DNA of 64,000 nt from CAVXTT01 sp963764685 (GCA_963764685.1 CAVXTT010000029.1:17235-81234); one strand, 5' to 3'; shown: positions 26,598 to 36,048, counted from the stretch's first letter. The notes: generated from the sequence alone by a model not told the origin. Made by a program: numbers and translations.

Positions 26598-26924
26598 TCA
26601 GTGATAGTTCAAAGTTTTGACCTGATTTAGAAACTCTGCTGCCTTTATAGGATCGTTATCGGCATAAGTTCCAAAAGCATCTATATATACACCTTTGTGA
26701 CCGTCTTTTGATTCGATCTGATAAACGATAGCCATATCATCGGGATTGGAATCCCCCTCAAATCTGAAAACCCTGACGATGGTAAGATCCTCCGGCTGGA
26801 AATAAACACCTTTATTTTTAATTGTCATTCCCTGATCGCTGATCTGAAAATCCTCATCAAAACCTTCATCCCGTAGTTTATTCAGAATATGAGTCATTGA
26901 AGTCAAATCTTCTGGTTGATACAT
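26598..26924 (-). CDS. Small conserved Bacteroidota protein
   Basis: This 108-residue soluble protein belongs to a small family frequent in Bacteroidota that databases often label phosphoribosylpyrophosphate synthetase, although it has no PRPP-synthase motif. Typical features are FQPEDLTIVRVFRFEGDSNP, IVYQIES and KGVYIDAFGTYAD. The function is unknown and the enzymatic label should not be trusted. It converges on terC with adjoining stop codons. Confidence 0.75.
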   Translation of the reverse strand: MYQPEDLTSMTHILNKLRDEGFDEDFQISDQGMTIKNKGVYFQPEDLTIVRVFRFEGDSNPDDMAIVYQIESKDGHKGVYIDAFGTYADNDPIKAAEFLNQVKTLNYH

Positions 26925-27015
26925 TTTCTACCTCAAAATAATTCCGCTTAATTAAAGAAATAACCTACAAGAATTTATTGAAGATGATCACACGTAAATT
27001 TAGTATTTAACCACC

Positions 27016-27043
27016 ATCGTACTATCGTACCATCGTACCATCG
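27016..27043. repeat. Octanucleotide repeat, short array
   Basis: ATCG recurs at 27016, 27024, 27032 and 27040, that is, four 8-bp units ATCGTACY. It is the reverse complement of the CGATRGTW unit at 31572-31651. Confidence 0.8.
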
Positions 27044-27119
27044 AACCATTTTGACGTAATCGAACGCACATTTTAATTTTATAATTAAACTGATCTTGCT
27101 CAAACTTTTACCTGAAATT

Positions 27120-28898
27120 ATGACCCTTGAAATAGCAATTGTATTAGCAGCCCTTCTTGTTGCCGTTATTTTATTTATAACGGAATATATACCGGTTGAC
27201 CTGGCCGCTCTTTCTGTGCTTGTAGTATTACTGCTTACAGGAATTCTTACACCCGAAGAAGGGTTGGCAGGGTTCAGCAATGAGGCTACAATTACTATTG
27301 CCGCAATGTTTATTATAAGTGCAGGACTTTTTAATACAGGATTAGTAAGTTATGTAGGCAGGGTTGTAATAAAGCTTTTCCGCAGAAGTTTTATATTCGG
27401 TATTGCTGTAACAATGATGATTGTTATTGTAATTTCGGCATTTATTAATAACACCCCGGTAGTGGCAATCTTTCTTCCGATATTACTTCAGGTTGCCGGC
27501 GATACAAAAACAAGTGCATCAAAACTCCTTATGCCGCTCTCCTATGCTTCCATTTTTGGCGGGATATGTACTTTGATCGGAACCTCCACAAATATTGTTG
27601 TAAGCTCTGTCGCAGTTAAATATAATCAGCCCGCTATCGCAATGTTTGAATTTACACCTGTAGGACTACTGTTCGCCGGAGCCGGTATACTTTATATGCT
27701 TTTTTATGGAATACCTATAATCCCGGAAAGAAGGACCGGTACCGATCTTACAAATTCATTTGGTCTTGGTGAATACCTGACTGAAATAATACTGCTTGGC
27801 AATGCCCGCTCAGTGAATAAAGAACTAAGGAATGCCCCCCTTCTTACTGAAGTCGGACTTGAAATTATAGAAATAAGAAGGGGTGAAAAAAGGATCTTTC
27901 TTCCTCCGCCCAGTGAGATCCTTAGAGAGAATGACATCCTGAGAGTAAAATGTAATGTTGAAAAGATAAAGGAACTTCAGGAGAGAAAAGGCATTATGCT
28001 GAAGCCGGGGGCAAAATGGAAAGATGAAGATATTGTTAATGAAGACATTATGCTTGTTGAAGCAGTTATTGCGCCTCATTCAGAATTAACAGGAAAAACA
28101 CTTAAAGAGGTAGGCTTCCGCCACCGTTACGGAGCAACAACCCTCGCAATAAGGCACCGGGGGAAGTTTATGCACGACAAAATAGCAGGGACAAATCTTT
28201 TAGCAGGGGATGCTCTGCTGATTGAAGTAAGGAAATCAAATCTTGATAGGTTAAAGGAAAGCGATGACTTCGTTTTTGTATCCGAGGTTTCTCCTCCTAC
28301 TTTCAGAAAAATAAAAATATTATGGGCAGTACTTATAATAAGCGGAGTGGTTCTGTCAGCAACTTTAGGTTTTCTTCCTATTTCGGTAAGTGCTATTATC
28401 GGCAGCGTTCTTCTGATATTGACCGGCTGCCTTAGTCTGGAACAGGCATATAAATCCATTGACTGGAAAATAATAGTGCTTCTTGCAGGATCTTTATCTT
28501 TAGGGCTGGGGCTTGAAAAAACAGGTGCAGCCAGGCTTATTTCAGGACAGGTGATCGGGCTGATAGGATCTTTGGGACCAATGGCGATCCTCTCTGCGAT
28601 TTATTTAATAACACTTATTCTAACCGAGGCAATGTCGAATAATGCCACCGCAGCATTGCTTACACCAATTGCAATTGTTACAGCAAATTCTTTGGGAGTT
28701 GATCCGAGACCTTTTATTGTTACAGTTGCTTTTGCAGCATCGCTTGCATTTATGAGTCCCCTCGGCTATCAGACACATCTGCTGGTATATAATCCAGGCC
28801 GCTACAGGTATGTTGATTTTGTTAAAGCAGGAGGACCCCTTGATATTATTTTCTGGATTATGGCTACTTTACTTATCCCCGTGTTCTTTCCATTCTAA
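27120..28898 (+). CDS. SLC13/DASS-type transporter with TrkA-C domains
   Basis: This 592-residue inner-membrane transporter of the divalent anion:sodium symporter type probably carries dicarboxylate, sulfate or similar anions. It has an N-terminal half with about five helices and SAFINNTPVVAIFLP plus LIGTSTN, two cytoplasmic RCK_C/TrkA-C domains (about residues 200-380, for example LLTEVGLEIIEIRRG and LTGKTLKEVGFR), and a second membrane half with EAMSNNATAALLTPIA. The two SNT/NNT-like motifs are the substrate and sodium sites in the family. I start at ATG 27120, since an upstream TTG at 27096 has no ribosome-binding site. The substrate cannot be read from sequence. Confidence 0.9.
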   Translation: MTLEIAIVLAALLVAVILFITEYIPVDLAALSVLVVLLLTGILTPEEGLAGFSNEATITIAAMFIISAGLFNTGLVSYVGRVVIKLFRRSFIFGIAVTMMIVIVISAFINNTPVVAIFLPILLQVAGDTKTSASKLLMPLSYASIFGGICTLIGTSTNIVVSSVAVKYNQPAIAMFEFTPVGLLFAGAGILYMLFYGIPIIPERRTGTDLTNSFGLGEYLTEIILLGNARSVNKELRNAPLLTEVGLEIIEIRRGEKRIFLPPPSEILRENDILRVKCNVEKIKELQERKGIMLKPGAKWKDEDIVNEDIMLVEAVIAPHSELTGKTLKEVGFRHRYGATTLAIRHRGKFMHDKIAGTNLLAGDALLIEVRKSNLDRLKESDDFVFVSEVSPPTFRKIKILWAVLIISGVVLSATLGFLPISVSAIIGSVLLILTGCLSLEQAYKSIDWKIIVLLAGSLSLGLGLEKTGAARLISGQVIGLIGSLGPMAILSAIYLITLILTEAMSNNATAALLTPIAIVTANSLGVDPRPFIVTVAFAASLAFMSPLGYQTHLLVYNPGRYRYVDFVKAGGPLDIIFWIMATLLIPVFFPF

Positions 28899-28915
28899 AA
28901 AAGTAAGGACATAAA

Positions 28916-28941
28916 AAAAGGGAAAGTCGCCTTTCCCTTTT
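28916..28941. terminator. Bidirectional intrinsic terminator
   Basis: AAAAGGGAAAG (28916-28926) pairs with CTTTCCCTTTT (28931-28941) over a 4-base loop. It lies between the converging transporter gene and the 28957 gene. Confidence 0.9.
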
Positions 28942-28956
28942 CAAAACTTAAGTTAA

Positions 28957-29262
28957 TTATTTATTTGCTTCTTTTAATTCTCTCTCCAGTGTTTTCCACC
29001 AGTCGGATTGTATAATATCGTATTTAGCTTTCTGGCGCTGGTCGAGGAGTCTCTCAACTTTAATCTTTGCATCTTCAGAGTAACCTGACTGCAAAATACT
29101 TATTACCTGGTTCTTCTGATCCTCGGTCAGCAGTACTTTCTGCTGAAGTTTCTCAGCCATAGTTGCAATCGTCTTCTCATTATTATCCTGTGCATTAACA
29201 TTAGCACCGGCAAGGAAAATAAGCGGTATTAACAAGAGTAAAAGAATTTTCATTGTTTTCAT
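28957..29262 (-). CDS. Small exported helical protein
   Basis: This 101-residue protein has a signal peptide (MKTMKILLLLLIPLIFLAGANVNAQ) and an all-helical, charged mature part with Q/E/K-rich heptads (MAEKLQQKVLLTEDQKNQVISILQSG, VERLLDQRQKAKYDIIQSDWW). The layout resembles small periplasmic Spy/CpxP-like proteins, but the LTxxQ motif is only loosely present, so I do not assign that family. An AGGAG stands 7 bases before the first ATG, which decides the start over a second ATG three codons later. It is a single gene, divergent from rnhC. Confidence 0.75.
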   Translation of the reverse strand: MKTMKILLLLLIPLIFLAGANVNAQDNNEKTIATMAEKLQQKVLLTEDQKNQVISILQSGYSEDAKIKVERLLDQRQKAKYDIIQSDWWKTLERELKEANK

Positions 29263-29556
29263 TTATGTCTCCTGCAAGTTTAATGAATTAAACTTGTGTT
29301 TAAACTACGATGTTCCTTGTTCAATTACAATGCTGCAATTTTGCAGATTTCAATATCCTAATAACAATTAGAGTGCCATGAGCTGCTGCTTGATTTCAAT
29401 CTAAAAACAAGTAAATAACTGAATTATCAAAATGAGCTGTTCTGTAAATTGTACTAAATGTATCTTTTTTATTCATATGAATACAGTCAGTAAATGCAAA
29501 GTATCGCAATTAAGTGCATCTTTTTCTATTTTTTGTAATCCAAAGTCATCAATTTT

Positions 29557-30459
29557 GTGAATTACGAACAAAAAGCAATAAGTCTGTCAAATGAGCAGAA
29601 AAGGATTTTAACAGCAGGCGGCTATAACGTTTCCGGACCTGTCAAGGGAAGTTATTGTTATGAGCTTACTGCGTTGCGCGGTAAAGAAAAAGTTAAAGTG
29701 CTTACATATTTTAGTCTGAAGGGGAATAAAATTCTCCTCCAGGGTAATAAGGAATCAGAAATATATAATGATATTCACCGCTTGATATTCGGTGAGTCCT
29801 TATTTACAGCAGATGATGAAACAATTGAGCCTGATGTATATATTGGTACTGATGAATCTGGTAAGGGGGATTACTTCGGACCGCTGGTAACTGCAGGAGT
29901 TTACGTGGATAAAAATGTTTCAGAGCAATTAAAGAAGGTCGGTGTTAAGGACAGCAAAGTTCTTACGGAATTTGCCATCCGTAAATTGGAGTCAGATATT
30001 AAAAGCATCAGCGGCGGTAAATTTAATATTGTTGTAATAAACCCTGAGAAGTATAACGCACTGTATGATAAATTCGGGAACCTTAATAAACTACTCGGAT
30101 GGGCTCACGCAAGGGTACTGGAGAATCTTCTCTCAATCCAGGAAGCAGATACTGCCATCAGCGACAAATTTGGTGATGAGAGATATATAATCATTTCACT
30201 GCAGTCGAAAGGAAAGCAATTAAGATTACTGCAGTATCATAGGGCGGAAAAATATACGGCTGTTGCTGCAGCATCTATCCTTGCAAGAGGCAGGATGCTT
30301 AACTGGTTTGAAGCAGCCGGAAAGAAATACGGAATGGAAATACCCAAAGGAGCATCACCGGCAGTGGAAGCAGCAGCAAAAAAAATTAAAGAGAAATACG
30401 GCGATGATGTTCTTTATCAGCTGACAAAAAAACATTTTAAAACAACTAACAGGATTTGA
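29557..30459 (+). CDS. rnhC: Ribonuclease HIII
   Basis: RNase HIII removes RNA from RNA/DNA hybrids. The 300-residue protein has an N-terminal TBP-like substrate-binding domain of about 90 residues and the catalytic domain starting at YIGTDESGKGDYFGPLV (about residue 95), with VKDSKVL and the C-terminal acidic residue in the DKF segment. DESGKGDYFG with the N-terminal domain separates HIII from HII. The start is a GTG at 29557. The stop is 9 bp before the pfkA ATG, so the two may be co-transcribed. Confidence 0.93.
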   Translation: MNYEQKAISLSNEQKRILTAGGYNVSGPVKGSYCYELTALRGKEKVKVLTYFSLKGNKILLQGNKESEIYNDIHRLIFGESLFTADDETIEPDVYIGTDESGKGDYFGPLVTAGVYVDKNVSEQLKKVGVKDSKVLTEFAIRKLESDIKSISGGKFNIVVINPEKYNALYDKFGNLNKLLGWAHARVLENLLSIQEADTAISDKFGDERYIIISLQSKGKQLRLLQYHRAEKYTAVAAASILARGRMLNWFEAAGKKYGMEIPKGASPAVEAAAKKIKEKYGDDVLYQLTKKHFKTTNRI

Positions 30460-30467
30460 GGATCGAA

Positions 30468-31565
30468 ATGGCGGCAGTACAAAAGGTAAGAAGGATTGGT
30501 ATTTTAACAGGAGGGGGAGACTGTCCCGGTCTTAATGCCGTAATAAGGGGAGTAACTAAACCTGCACAGGATTACGGGATGTCGGTTATTGGTATTAAGG
30601 ACGGCTTTGAAGGATTAGTAGAAGGCAGGGCGGCCGAGTTATCGAATGAGGATGTCTCCGGCATTCTTGCTACAGGCGGCTCTATGCTCGGTTCCTCTAA
30701 TAAAGGGGACCCGTTCCACTGGCCTGTTGAAGCTGATGGGAAGATCCGTATTATTAATAAATCGGAAGCTGCACTGCGTAATTACCAGGCATGGAATATA
30801 GATGCTCTTATTGCAATCGGCGGTGATGGTACAATGCATATCTGCAAGAAACTCGGTGATATGGGGATGAATATGATCGGTGTTCCTAAAACTATAGATA
30901 ATGATCTAGATGCCACGGATATGACATTCGGACACGACTCTGCTGTTTATGTAGTTTCAGAAGCATTGGACAGATTACATACCACAGCCTCTTCACATCA
31001 CCGTGTTATTGTTGTGGAGGTAATGGGACGTTATGCAGGATGGATTGCATTAAACGGGGGACTTGCCGGAGGCGCCGATATTATTCTGATCCCGGAGATA
31101 CCTTTCAGCTGGGAAAAGATATATGATAAAATATTGAACCGTGAGTTAATGGGAAAGAAGTTCAGTCTCGTCTGTGTTGCCGAAGGTGCGAAGGCAAAGG
31201 ATGGAGAAATGGTTGTTAAGACCACTGACATTAAAAGAACAGATCCTGTTCAGCTTGGTGGTATCGGAGAGGTAGTGGCAAAAAAAATTGAGCAGAACAC
31301 CGGCAGGGAAACAAGGGTAACCGTTTTAGGACATCTGCAAAGAGGAGGGAGTCCCACTCCATTCGATAGAATCCTTGCTACAAAATTTGGTGTCTTTGCA
31401 ATCGAGCTTGCATCTCAGAGAAAATTCGGACGAATGGTATCGCTTAAAGGGAATGAAATAAAAAGTGTTAATATTGAAGATGCGATATCAAAACAAAAGC
31501 TTGTACAAAAGGATACGCAAACACTTACTACGGCAAAAGCTATCGGGATTTCGTTCGGGGATTGA
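30468..31565 (+). CDS. pfkA: 6-phosphofructokinase
   Basis: This glycolytic enzyme phosphorylates fructose-6-phosphate. The 365-residue protein has ILTGGGDCPGLNAVIRG, AIGGDGTMHIC, VPKTIDNDL with the catalytic Asp, and VVEVMGRYAGWIA. At the two phosphoryl-donor positions it combines Gly (GGDGT, position 104 of E. coli) with Lys (PKTIDND, position 124). This pairing is typical of the mixed group III enzymes, where most characterised members use ATP. I start at ATG 30468, which has GAGG 6 bases upstream, instead of an in-frame TTG at 30456. It is probably translated with rnhC. Confidence 0.93.
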   Translation: MAAVQKVRRIGILTGGGDCPGLNAVIRGVTKPAQDYGMSVIGIKDGFEGLVEGRAAELSNEDVSGILATGGSMLGSSNKGDPFHWPVEADGKIRIINKSEAALRNYQAWNIDALIAIGGDGTMHICKKLGDMGMNMIGVPKTIDNDLDATDMTFGHDSAVYVVSEALDRLHTTASSHHRVIVVEVMGRYAGWIALNGGLAGGADIILIPEIPFSWEKIYDKILNRELMGKKFSLVCVAEGAKAKDGEMVVKTTDIKRTDPVQLGGIGEVVAKKIEQNTGRETRVTVLGHLQRGGSPTPFDRILATKFGVFAIELASQRKFGRMVSLKGNEIKSVNIEDAISKQKLVQKDTQTLTTAKAIGISFGD

Positions 31566-31571
31566 TAGGTT

Positions 31572-31651
31572 CGATGGTTCGATAGTACGATAGTTCGATG
31601 GTACGATGGTTCGATAGTACGATAGTTCGATAGTACGATAGGTCGATAGTA
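31572..31651. repeat. Octanucleotide microsatellite CGATRGTW
   Basis: CGAT recurs exactly every 8 bp from 31572 to 31644 (10 copies), with the other four bases varying as RGTW. It begins 6 bp after the pfkA stop. A shorter copy on the other strand lies at 27016-27043. Confidence 0.92.
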
Positions 31652-31901
31652 AAACCCTGGGGTTAAAAGATTTTTGGGGATTTAATCTGAGCATCTATAT
31701 TTCCGGATAGTTCCAATCAGACTTTTTTTGTGACAGATAGCATAGAGCTATGCACAAATTTGAACTTCATCGGCTATACTGTTGTAGGTCTCATTTGGGA
31801 AATAGCATTAAAAGAAAAAATTATTATTTTAATACCTTCAGAACCGGTACACACCCGCCCCGGATTGATCTAAAAAAATAATATTCAGGAGATTTATTTT
31901 A
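31652..31901. other. Intergenic gap after the microsatellite
   Basis: This is AT-rich spacer before the aldo/keto reductase. I see no gene or strong hairpin. Confidence 0.4.
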
Positions 31902-32888
31902 ATGAGAAAGCTCGGCAAAGATGGCCCTGTTGTTTCCGATATTGGATTAGGCTGTATGGGAATGTCTGATCTTTATGGATCAAAAAATACTCGCGATGAT
32001 AATGAAAGTATTGCAACAATCAGACAAGCTCTTAATTCAGGTATAACTTTTCTGAATACCGGAGACTACTATGGTTCCGGGAATAATGAAATGTTGATAG
32101 CAGAGGCTTTAAAGGGCAATCAGCAAAAGCCATTCATAAGTGTTAAGTTCGGGGCATTAAGAACCCCTTCAGGAGGATTCTCAGGAGTGGATATCCGACC
32201 CGAGGCTGTTAAGAATTTTGCAGCATATTCACTTAACAGACTTCGGGTGGATGCAATTGATATTTATCAGCCGGGAAGAATACCTCCAGGTTTTCCGATT
32301 GAAGAAACAGCAGGGGCAATAGCCGATCTGATAAAGGAGGGAAAGGTAAAATATTTCGGTTTATCGGAAGCCAATTCAGAAGTTTTAAGACGTGCTCATA
32401 AAGTCCATCCTGTTACTGCAGTTGAAATTGAATATTCACTTGCCTCAAGGGTTGTTGAAAAAGATCTTCTTAAAACTGCAAGGGAGCTTGGTGTGGGAGT
32501 AGTTGCCTATGGTGTTCTATTCCAGGGGACTTTTAACAGGAACTCTTAAAGGGCAAATTATGAGGCCACTGATTTCAGGGCGCACGCTCCAAGGTTTACG
32601 GGAAAGAACTTTGAAGAGAACCAAAGAAAGATAGATCTGCTTGAACAGTTCGCCAAAGAAAAAGATTGTACATCATCCCAGCTGGCAATCGCCTGGGTAC
32701 TGCACAGGGGAGAAGATATAGTACCTGTTGTCGGTACGACGAACAGGAAACGACTTGCAGAAAATCTTAAATCCCTTGAAATTAAGCTTTCTCCTGATGA
32801 GGTTCAGAAACTTAGTGATGCATTTCCCGAAGGATCATTTGCAGGAGAAAGATATGATGATTCGCAAATGCGCGTAGTTGTCCACTAA
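31902..32888 (+). CDS. Aldo/keto reductase (two compensating frameshifts)
   Basis: This NADPH-dependent aldo/keto reductase of the short-chain AKR (YajO/Tas-like) group would have 328 residues. The N-terminal part has LGCMGMSDLYG, the catalytic-site region TGDYYGSGNNEMLIAEAL and KVKYFGLSEAN. The C-terminal part, in the same overall frame, has SSQLAIAWVLHRGEDIVPVVGTTNRKRLAENL (NADP-binding). Between them the frame hits a TAA at 32548. Dropping one A near 32527 and adding one G near 32556 restores LFQGLLTGTLKGANYEATDFR, exactly what the family has there. The pair of opposite indels within 30 bp makes sequence error likely. An AGGAG precedes the ATG. The substrate is unknown. Confidence 0.85.
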
Positions 32889-32918
32889 ATATTTAAGATT
32901 AACAAATAAGGAAACAAA

Positions 32919-33611
32919 ATGAAAATAGGTGTATTCGGAACAGGTATTGTCGGACAGACAATTTCAGAGAAACTTGTGCAGGTAGGAAATGATGTGATGA
33001 TCGGGACCCGGGATAAGGATGCAACACTTACGAGAAAAGCAAAAGATAATTTCGGACGTCCCGGCTTTGGAGATTGGATAAGGAACAATCCTAAAGTAAA
33101 AGTAGCAGAGTATCCGGCAGCAGCAGAGTTCGCCGAACTGATTGTAAATGCAACAAATGGAATGGGATCAATGCAGGCTTTAGAAGAAGCAGGGGAAAAG
33201 AATCTAAAAGGAAAGGTCATTGTGGATATTTCCAACCCTCTTGATTTTTCAAAAGGTATGCCTCCTACTCTTTTTGTCTCTAACACTGATTCACTGGGGG
33301 AGCAGATACAGAGGAGATTTCCTGAAGCAAAAGTTGTCAAGACATTAAATACAATGAATGCATACGTTATGGTAAATCCCGGACTTCTTTCTGAGGATCA
33401 TACAGTATTCCTGAGCGGAAATGATGCTGCAGCAAAATCAGCGGTAAAGCAACTGCTTAGCTCCTTTGGATGGAAAGAGCATAATATGCTTGATATGGGA
33501 GATCTAACAAGTGCGCGCGGTGTCGAGCAAATATTGCCCCTATGGGTAAGATTATTAGGAACACTAAAAACCCCAATGTTCAATTTTAAGATAGTAAAAT
33601 CTGAAAAGTAA
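32919..33611 (+). CDS. NADPH-dependent F420-reductase-like oxidoreductase
   Basis: This 230-residue Rossmann-fold protein matches the family annotated NADPH-dependent F420 reductase/NAD(P)-binding domain: KIGVFGTGIVGQTISEKLVQVG at the N-terminus (GxGxxG), GTRD, VDISNPLDFSKGMPP and KTLNTMNAYVM. In most bacteria these proteins are not known to use F420, and the substrate is unknown. It follows the aldo/keto reductase by 30 bp and is likely co-transcribed, suggesting a shared redox function. AAGGA precedes the ATG. Confidence 0.82.
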   Translation: MKIGVFGTGIVGQTISEKLVQVGNDVMIGTRDKDATLTRKAKDNFGRPGFGDWIRNNPKVKVAEYPAAAEFAELIVNATNGMGSMQALEEAGEKNLKGKVIVDISNPLDFSKGMPPTLFVSNTDSLGEQIQRRFPEAKVVKTLNTMNAYVMVNPGLLSEDHTVFLSGNDAAAKSAVKQLLSSFGWKEHNMLDMGDLTSARGVEQILPLWVRLLGTLKTPMFNFKIVKSEK

Positions 33612-34161
33612 ATTCTTTTTATAAGCCAGAATACCTTATGTTTTTTGGTTGGCCGCCTTGTGACCATCCACACCGAGGCGTGTGAAAAATATTTCTCATA
33701 AACATGACAGATTACAAATGTGAAGTTTAAGCTCCAATAACTCTCTCCCCTTTTTCAAGGGAGAGATTATCCCAAGGGGATCCCTATGAGAGATAGGGTT
33801 TCTTTTTATTGAGAGAATGCTGAATTATGAGTTGTTACACCTAAGCAGGGAACTCATCCCCCTGCTTACCCGTCTATGGCGTGACCCCCTTCCAAAGGTG
33901 GGCAGGTCAACCCCCGGGTTATAAATCATTTCGACCAGTTAAAGAATCCCTGCAAAATTCTTCTGTTTTTGTGATTCTCCAAATATAATTAGCTGAAAAC
34001 GCAAATTTCTTTTATCGTTTGTAACCGTTCAGGCTCAGTCCCATTGGTTTAGACCTGTTCTTATAGCTTAATGAGTATTATCCCACCGGTTTAGGCGAAC
34101 TCGCCCAATAAATATCCGAAATTTACATCGTTAATTTTTTAATCATAAAAGGAGTCATAAA
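33612..34161. other. Intergenic region with hairpins
   Basis: This 550-bp gap has no gene. It holds two inverted repeats near 33740-33800: a CTCTCCC/GGGAGAG pair, and CCCTAT/ATAGGG followed by a T-rich tract (see the separate terminator entry). A short TCCCAAGGGGATCCCT segment at 33772-33787 resembles the palindrome inserted in the broken tRNA at 43729. Confidence 0.5.
33782..33807 (+). terminator. Candidate intrinsic terminator
   Basis: CCCTAT (33782-33787) pairs with ATAGGG (33793-33798) around a 5-base loop and is followed by TTTCTTTTT. It lies about 170 bp after the F420-reductase-like gene. Confidence 0.55.
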
Positions 34162-34728
34162 ATGAAAACTTTAATATTTGCACTTTTTGTTACATTCATC
34201 ACTGTACAGTTATCTGCACAGGATATCTCTTTCAGACAACCGGGGAACCTGAATCAGTTCTATACCGATCTGGTTGGAAAGGTTGCTACTTTAAATGGTG
34301 ACTGGGGTTTATTCGGAGGAATGAGAGCTGGCTATAATATAAATAAAAATGTCAGCATCGGCCTTGCCGGATACGGACTGATACCCGAACAATTATCCGA
34401 TTCCTATATCAATACTGACGAAAGGGATGAACTCCACTTAGGTTACGGCGGGGCAGAAGCTTCATATAAATACGATCTGTCCGATAAATTCTCCTTAAGA
34501 GGTTCAATGCTGATCGGTGCAGGACGCGTAGATTATGAAAAAGCCGGCGGTAATGACTATTTCTTCATAGCAGAGCCGGGTGCCTCAGTAAGTTACAAGA
34601 TCACTGACTGGTTTGGTGTTGGTTACTCAGTTAACTACAGACTGGCATCAGGCGTGAAATATGCCGACTTCTCCAATGCCAGTTTCAGCGGCTGGTCTAT
34701 GGACCTCGGATTCAATTTCGGGTTCTAA
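34162..34728 (+). CDS. Outer-membrane beta-barrel protein
   Basis: This 188-residue protein has a signal peptide (MKTLIFALFVTFITVQLSAQ) and alternating strands rich in Gly, Tyr and Phe (GLFGGMRAGYNI, VSIGLAGYGL, GVGYSVNYRLASG). It ends SMDLGFNFGF with the terminal Phe needed for BAM-mediated insertion. The size fits an 8-stranded barrel. AGGAG precedes the ATG. The ligand or role is unknown. A 11-bp hairpin follows the gene. Confidence 0.8.
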   Translation: MKTLIFALFVTFITVQLSAQDISFRQPGNLNQFYTDLVGKVATLNGDWGLFGGMRAGYNINKNVSIGLAGYGLIPEQLSDSYINTDERDELHLGYGGAEASYKYDLSDKFSLRGSMLIGAGRVDYEKAGGNDYFFIAEPGASVSYKITDWFGVGYSVNYRLASGVKYADFSNASFSGWSMDLGFNFGF

Positions 34729-34758
34729 CATCTGCAGGTAATTCTACAATATATATTC

Positions 34759-34787
34759 AGATTGGCGGATATAAATTCCGCCAATCT
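34759..34787 (+). terminator. Hairpin, probable transcript end
   Basis: AGATTGGCGGA (34759-34769) pairs perfectly with TCCGCCAATCT (34777-34787) across a 7-base loop, 30 bp after the barrel gene. The following T-run is weak. Confidence 0.65.
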
Positions 34788-34828
34788 AAGGTTTAAAACT
34801 TAAGTACAATTAAAATAAGTAAACAATT

Positions 34829-34915
34829 ATGTTACGGGAAAGAATAGCACTCCTTATCAGTATAATCTCTGTAACCATTGCTCTTCTTAGTCTCGTCTTT
34901 CTCCTGCTGGAATAA
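34829..34915 (+). CDS. Possible 28-residue single-helix membrane peptide
   Basis: An ATG frame of 28 codons encodes a short basic start (MLRER) followed by one uninterrupted hydrophobic helix (IALLISIISVTIALLSLVFL) and a final LLE. The composition fits a small membrane peptide, though no clear Shine-Dalgarno is present. It lies between the barrel gene hairpin and the converging AraC gene. Coding status is uncertain. Confidence 0.35.
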   Translation: MLRERIALLISIISVTIALLSLVFLLLE

Positions 34916-34932
34916 AGTTATCAGGATTATAA

Positions 34933-36048
34933 TCAAACAGATACTGAAAGCTGCTGTCTGTATTGAGAAGGGGTTGCACCTGTTTGTTTCTTGAAGACAG
35001 TATTGAATGATGATTTCGAATTAAATCCTGCATCGAAGGCAATGGCAATCAGACTAAAATTTTCAGATCCGGCTTCAGACAATCTCCTTTTTACTTCTTC
35101 AACCCTGTATCGGTTAATAAAATCATAGAAGTTTTGATTGAGACGTGTATTTAGTATCTCAGACAAGTTGTGTGAAGACATCGATAACTTATCTGCAAGA
35201 TCCCTCAGGGTAAGTTCGCTGTCAAGGAAAGGCTTATCTGATTCCATTACACGCAGCAGATTTTTCAAATGGACCTGTGCTTCTGATTCTGTCAGGCCCG
35301 ATTTCTGATAGCCGACTGTCTCCTTAATCTTCATCTCAGTTTTAGTAGTATCCTCTTCTGCTTTTTTGGCTTTCTCGAATATCTGCGGCTGGCGCAGACT
35401 GAAATAACCTATTGAATAGATCATCACAGATGCAGCCATATAAATCCACTGATCCATTTCAACATCTTTGCCGGATACCGTCCGTGCAACAAAACTGAAG
35501 ATAACAATTCCCCATATTATGCTTAAGCCGATGGTTAAATGCCTCAGCCACTCAAGGTTAATCTTTTGAATGTTTGAAAATGAGTCCCTTATCCTCCTGT
35601 TATATTCAGTAACTACTTTTATTGTCAGAAATGTATATATAAACCCGTGCACCGGCTTAAGGTAGCTGATGTATAGTAACTCCGGCAGGGAGAAACCGGG
35701 ATGTGTAACCAGTGAGATCTTAAACTCATTGCTTTTCAGATACACAAAAATAATTCCGTAAAGGACTACCAAAATGAAAGGAACGAAATGAAGGTAATAT
35801 CCGCGACGGAATGAATGATCATCCGAGCTTATCAGTCGTGAATAAATATAAAATATGGGTCCATACAAAAACGGGAAAGCAAAGGTTGCTCCAATGAATT
35901 GAGGGTAATCCCGGTAATATCCGAAAAGCATATATGCAGAGTGGAAAACATCCAGGGAAAGAGCAAGAATTCCGGCTGCCAGTATAACATTAGCTGTATG
36001 ATTAACCTTCCTCGTAAATAGAAGAAATGACAGGAGTATCCCCTGCAA
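34933..36048 (-). CDS. Membrane-anchored AraC-family regulator
   Basis: The protein has 371 residues: about six to seven membrane helices in the first 225 residues, a linker, and a C-terminal AraC/XylS DNA-binding domain (LTLRDLADKLSMSSHNLSEILN, NFYDFINRYRVEEVKRRL, FSLIAIAFDAGFNSKSSFNTVFKKQTGATPSQYR). This layout is common in Bacteroidota, where the membrane part senses an unknown signal. The first usable codon is TTG at 36048. The frame continues upstream (ETILILGA just before it) without any ATG or GTG, so the true start may be further left or be an unusual codon. A small indel there is also possible. Confidence 0.85.
   Translation of the reverse strand: MQGILLSFLLFTRKVNHTANVILAAGILALSLDVFHSAYMLFGYYRDYPQFIGATFAFPFLYGPIFYIYSRLISSDDHSFRRGYYLHFVPFILVVLYGIIFVYLKSNEFKISLVTHPGFSLPELLYISYLKPVHGFIYTFLTIKVVTEYNRRIRDSFSNIQKINLEWLRHLTIGLSIIWGIVIFSFVARTVSGKDVEMDQWIYMAASVMIYSIGYFSLRQPQIFEKAKKAEEDTTKTEMKIKETVGYQKSGLTESEAQVHLKNLLRVMESDKPFLDSELTLRDLADKLSMSSHNLSEILNTRLNQNFYDFINRYRVEEVKRRLSEAGSENFSLIAIAFDAGFNSKSSFNTVFKKQTGATPSQYRQQLSVSV

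Noticed and set aside
26598..26924. Phosphoribosylpyrophosphate synthetase
   Set aside because: The database name of this family is not backed by any PRPP-synthase motif in the 108 residues.
31572..31651. CRISPR-like or short direct-repeat array
   Set aside because: The unit is 8 bp with no spacers; it is a microsatellite.
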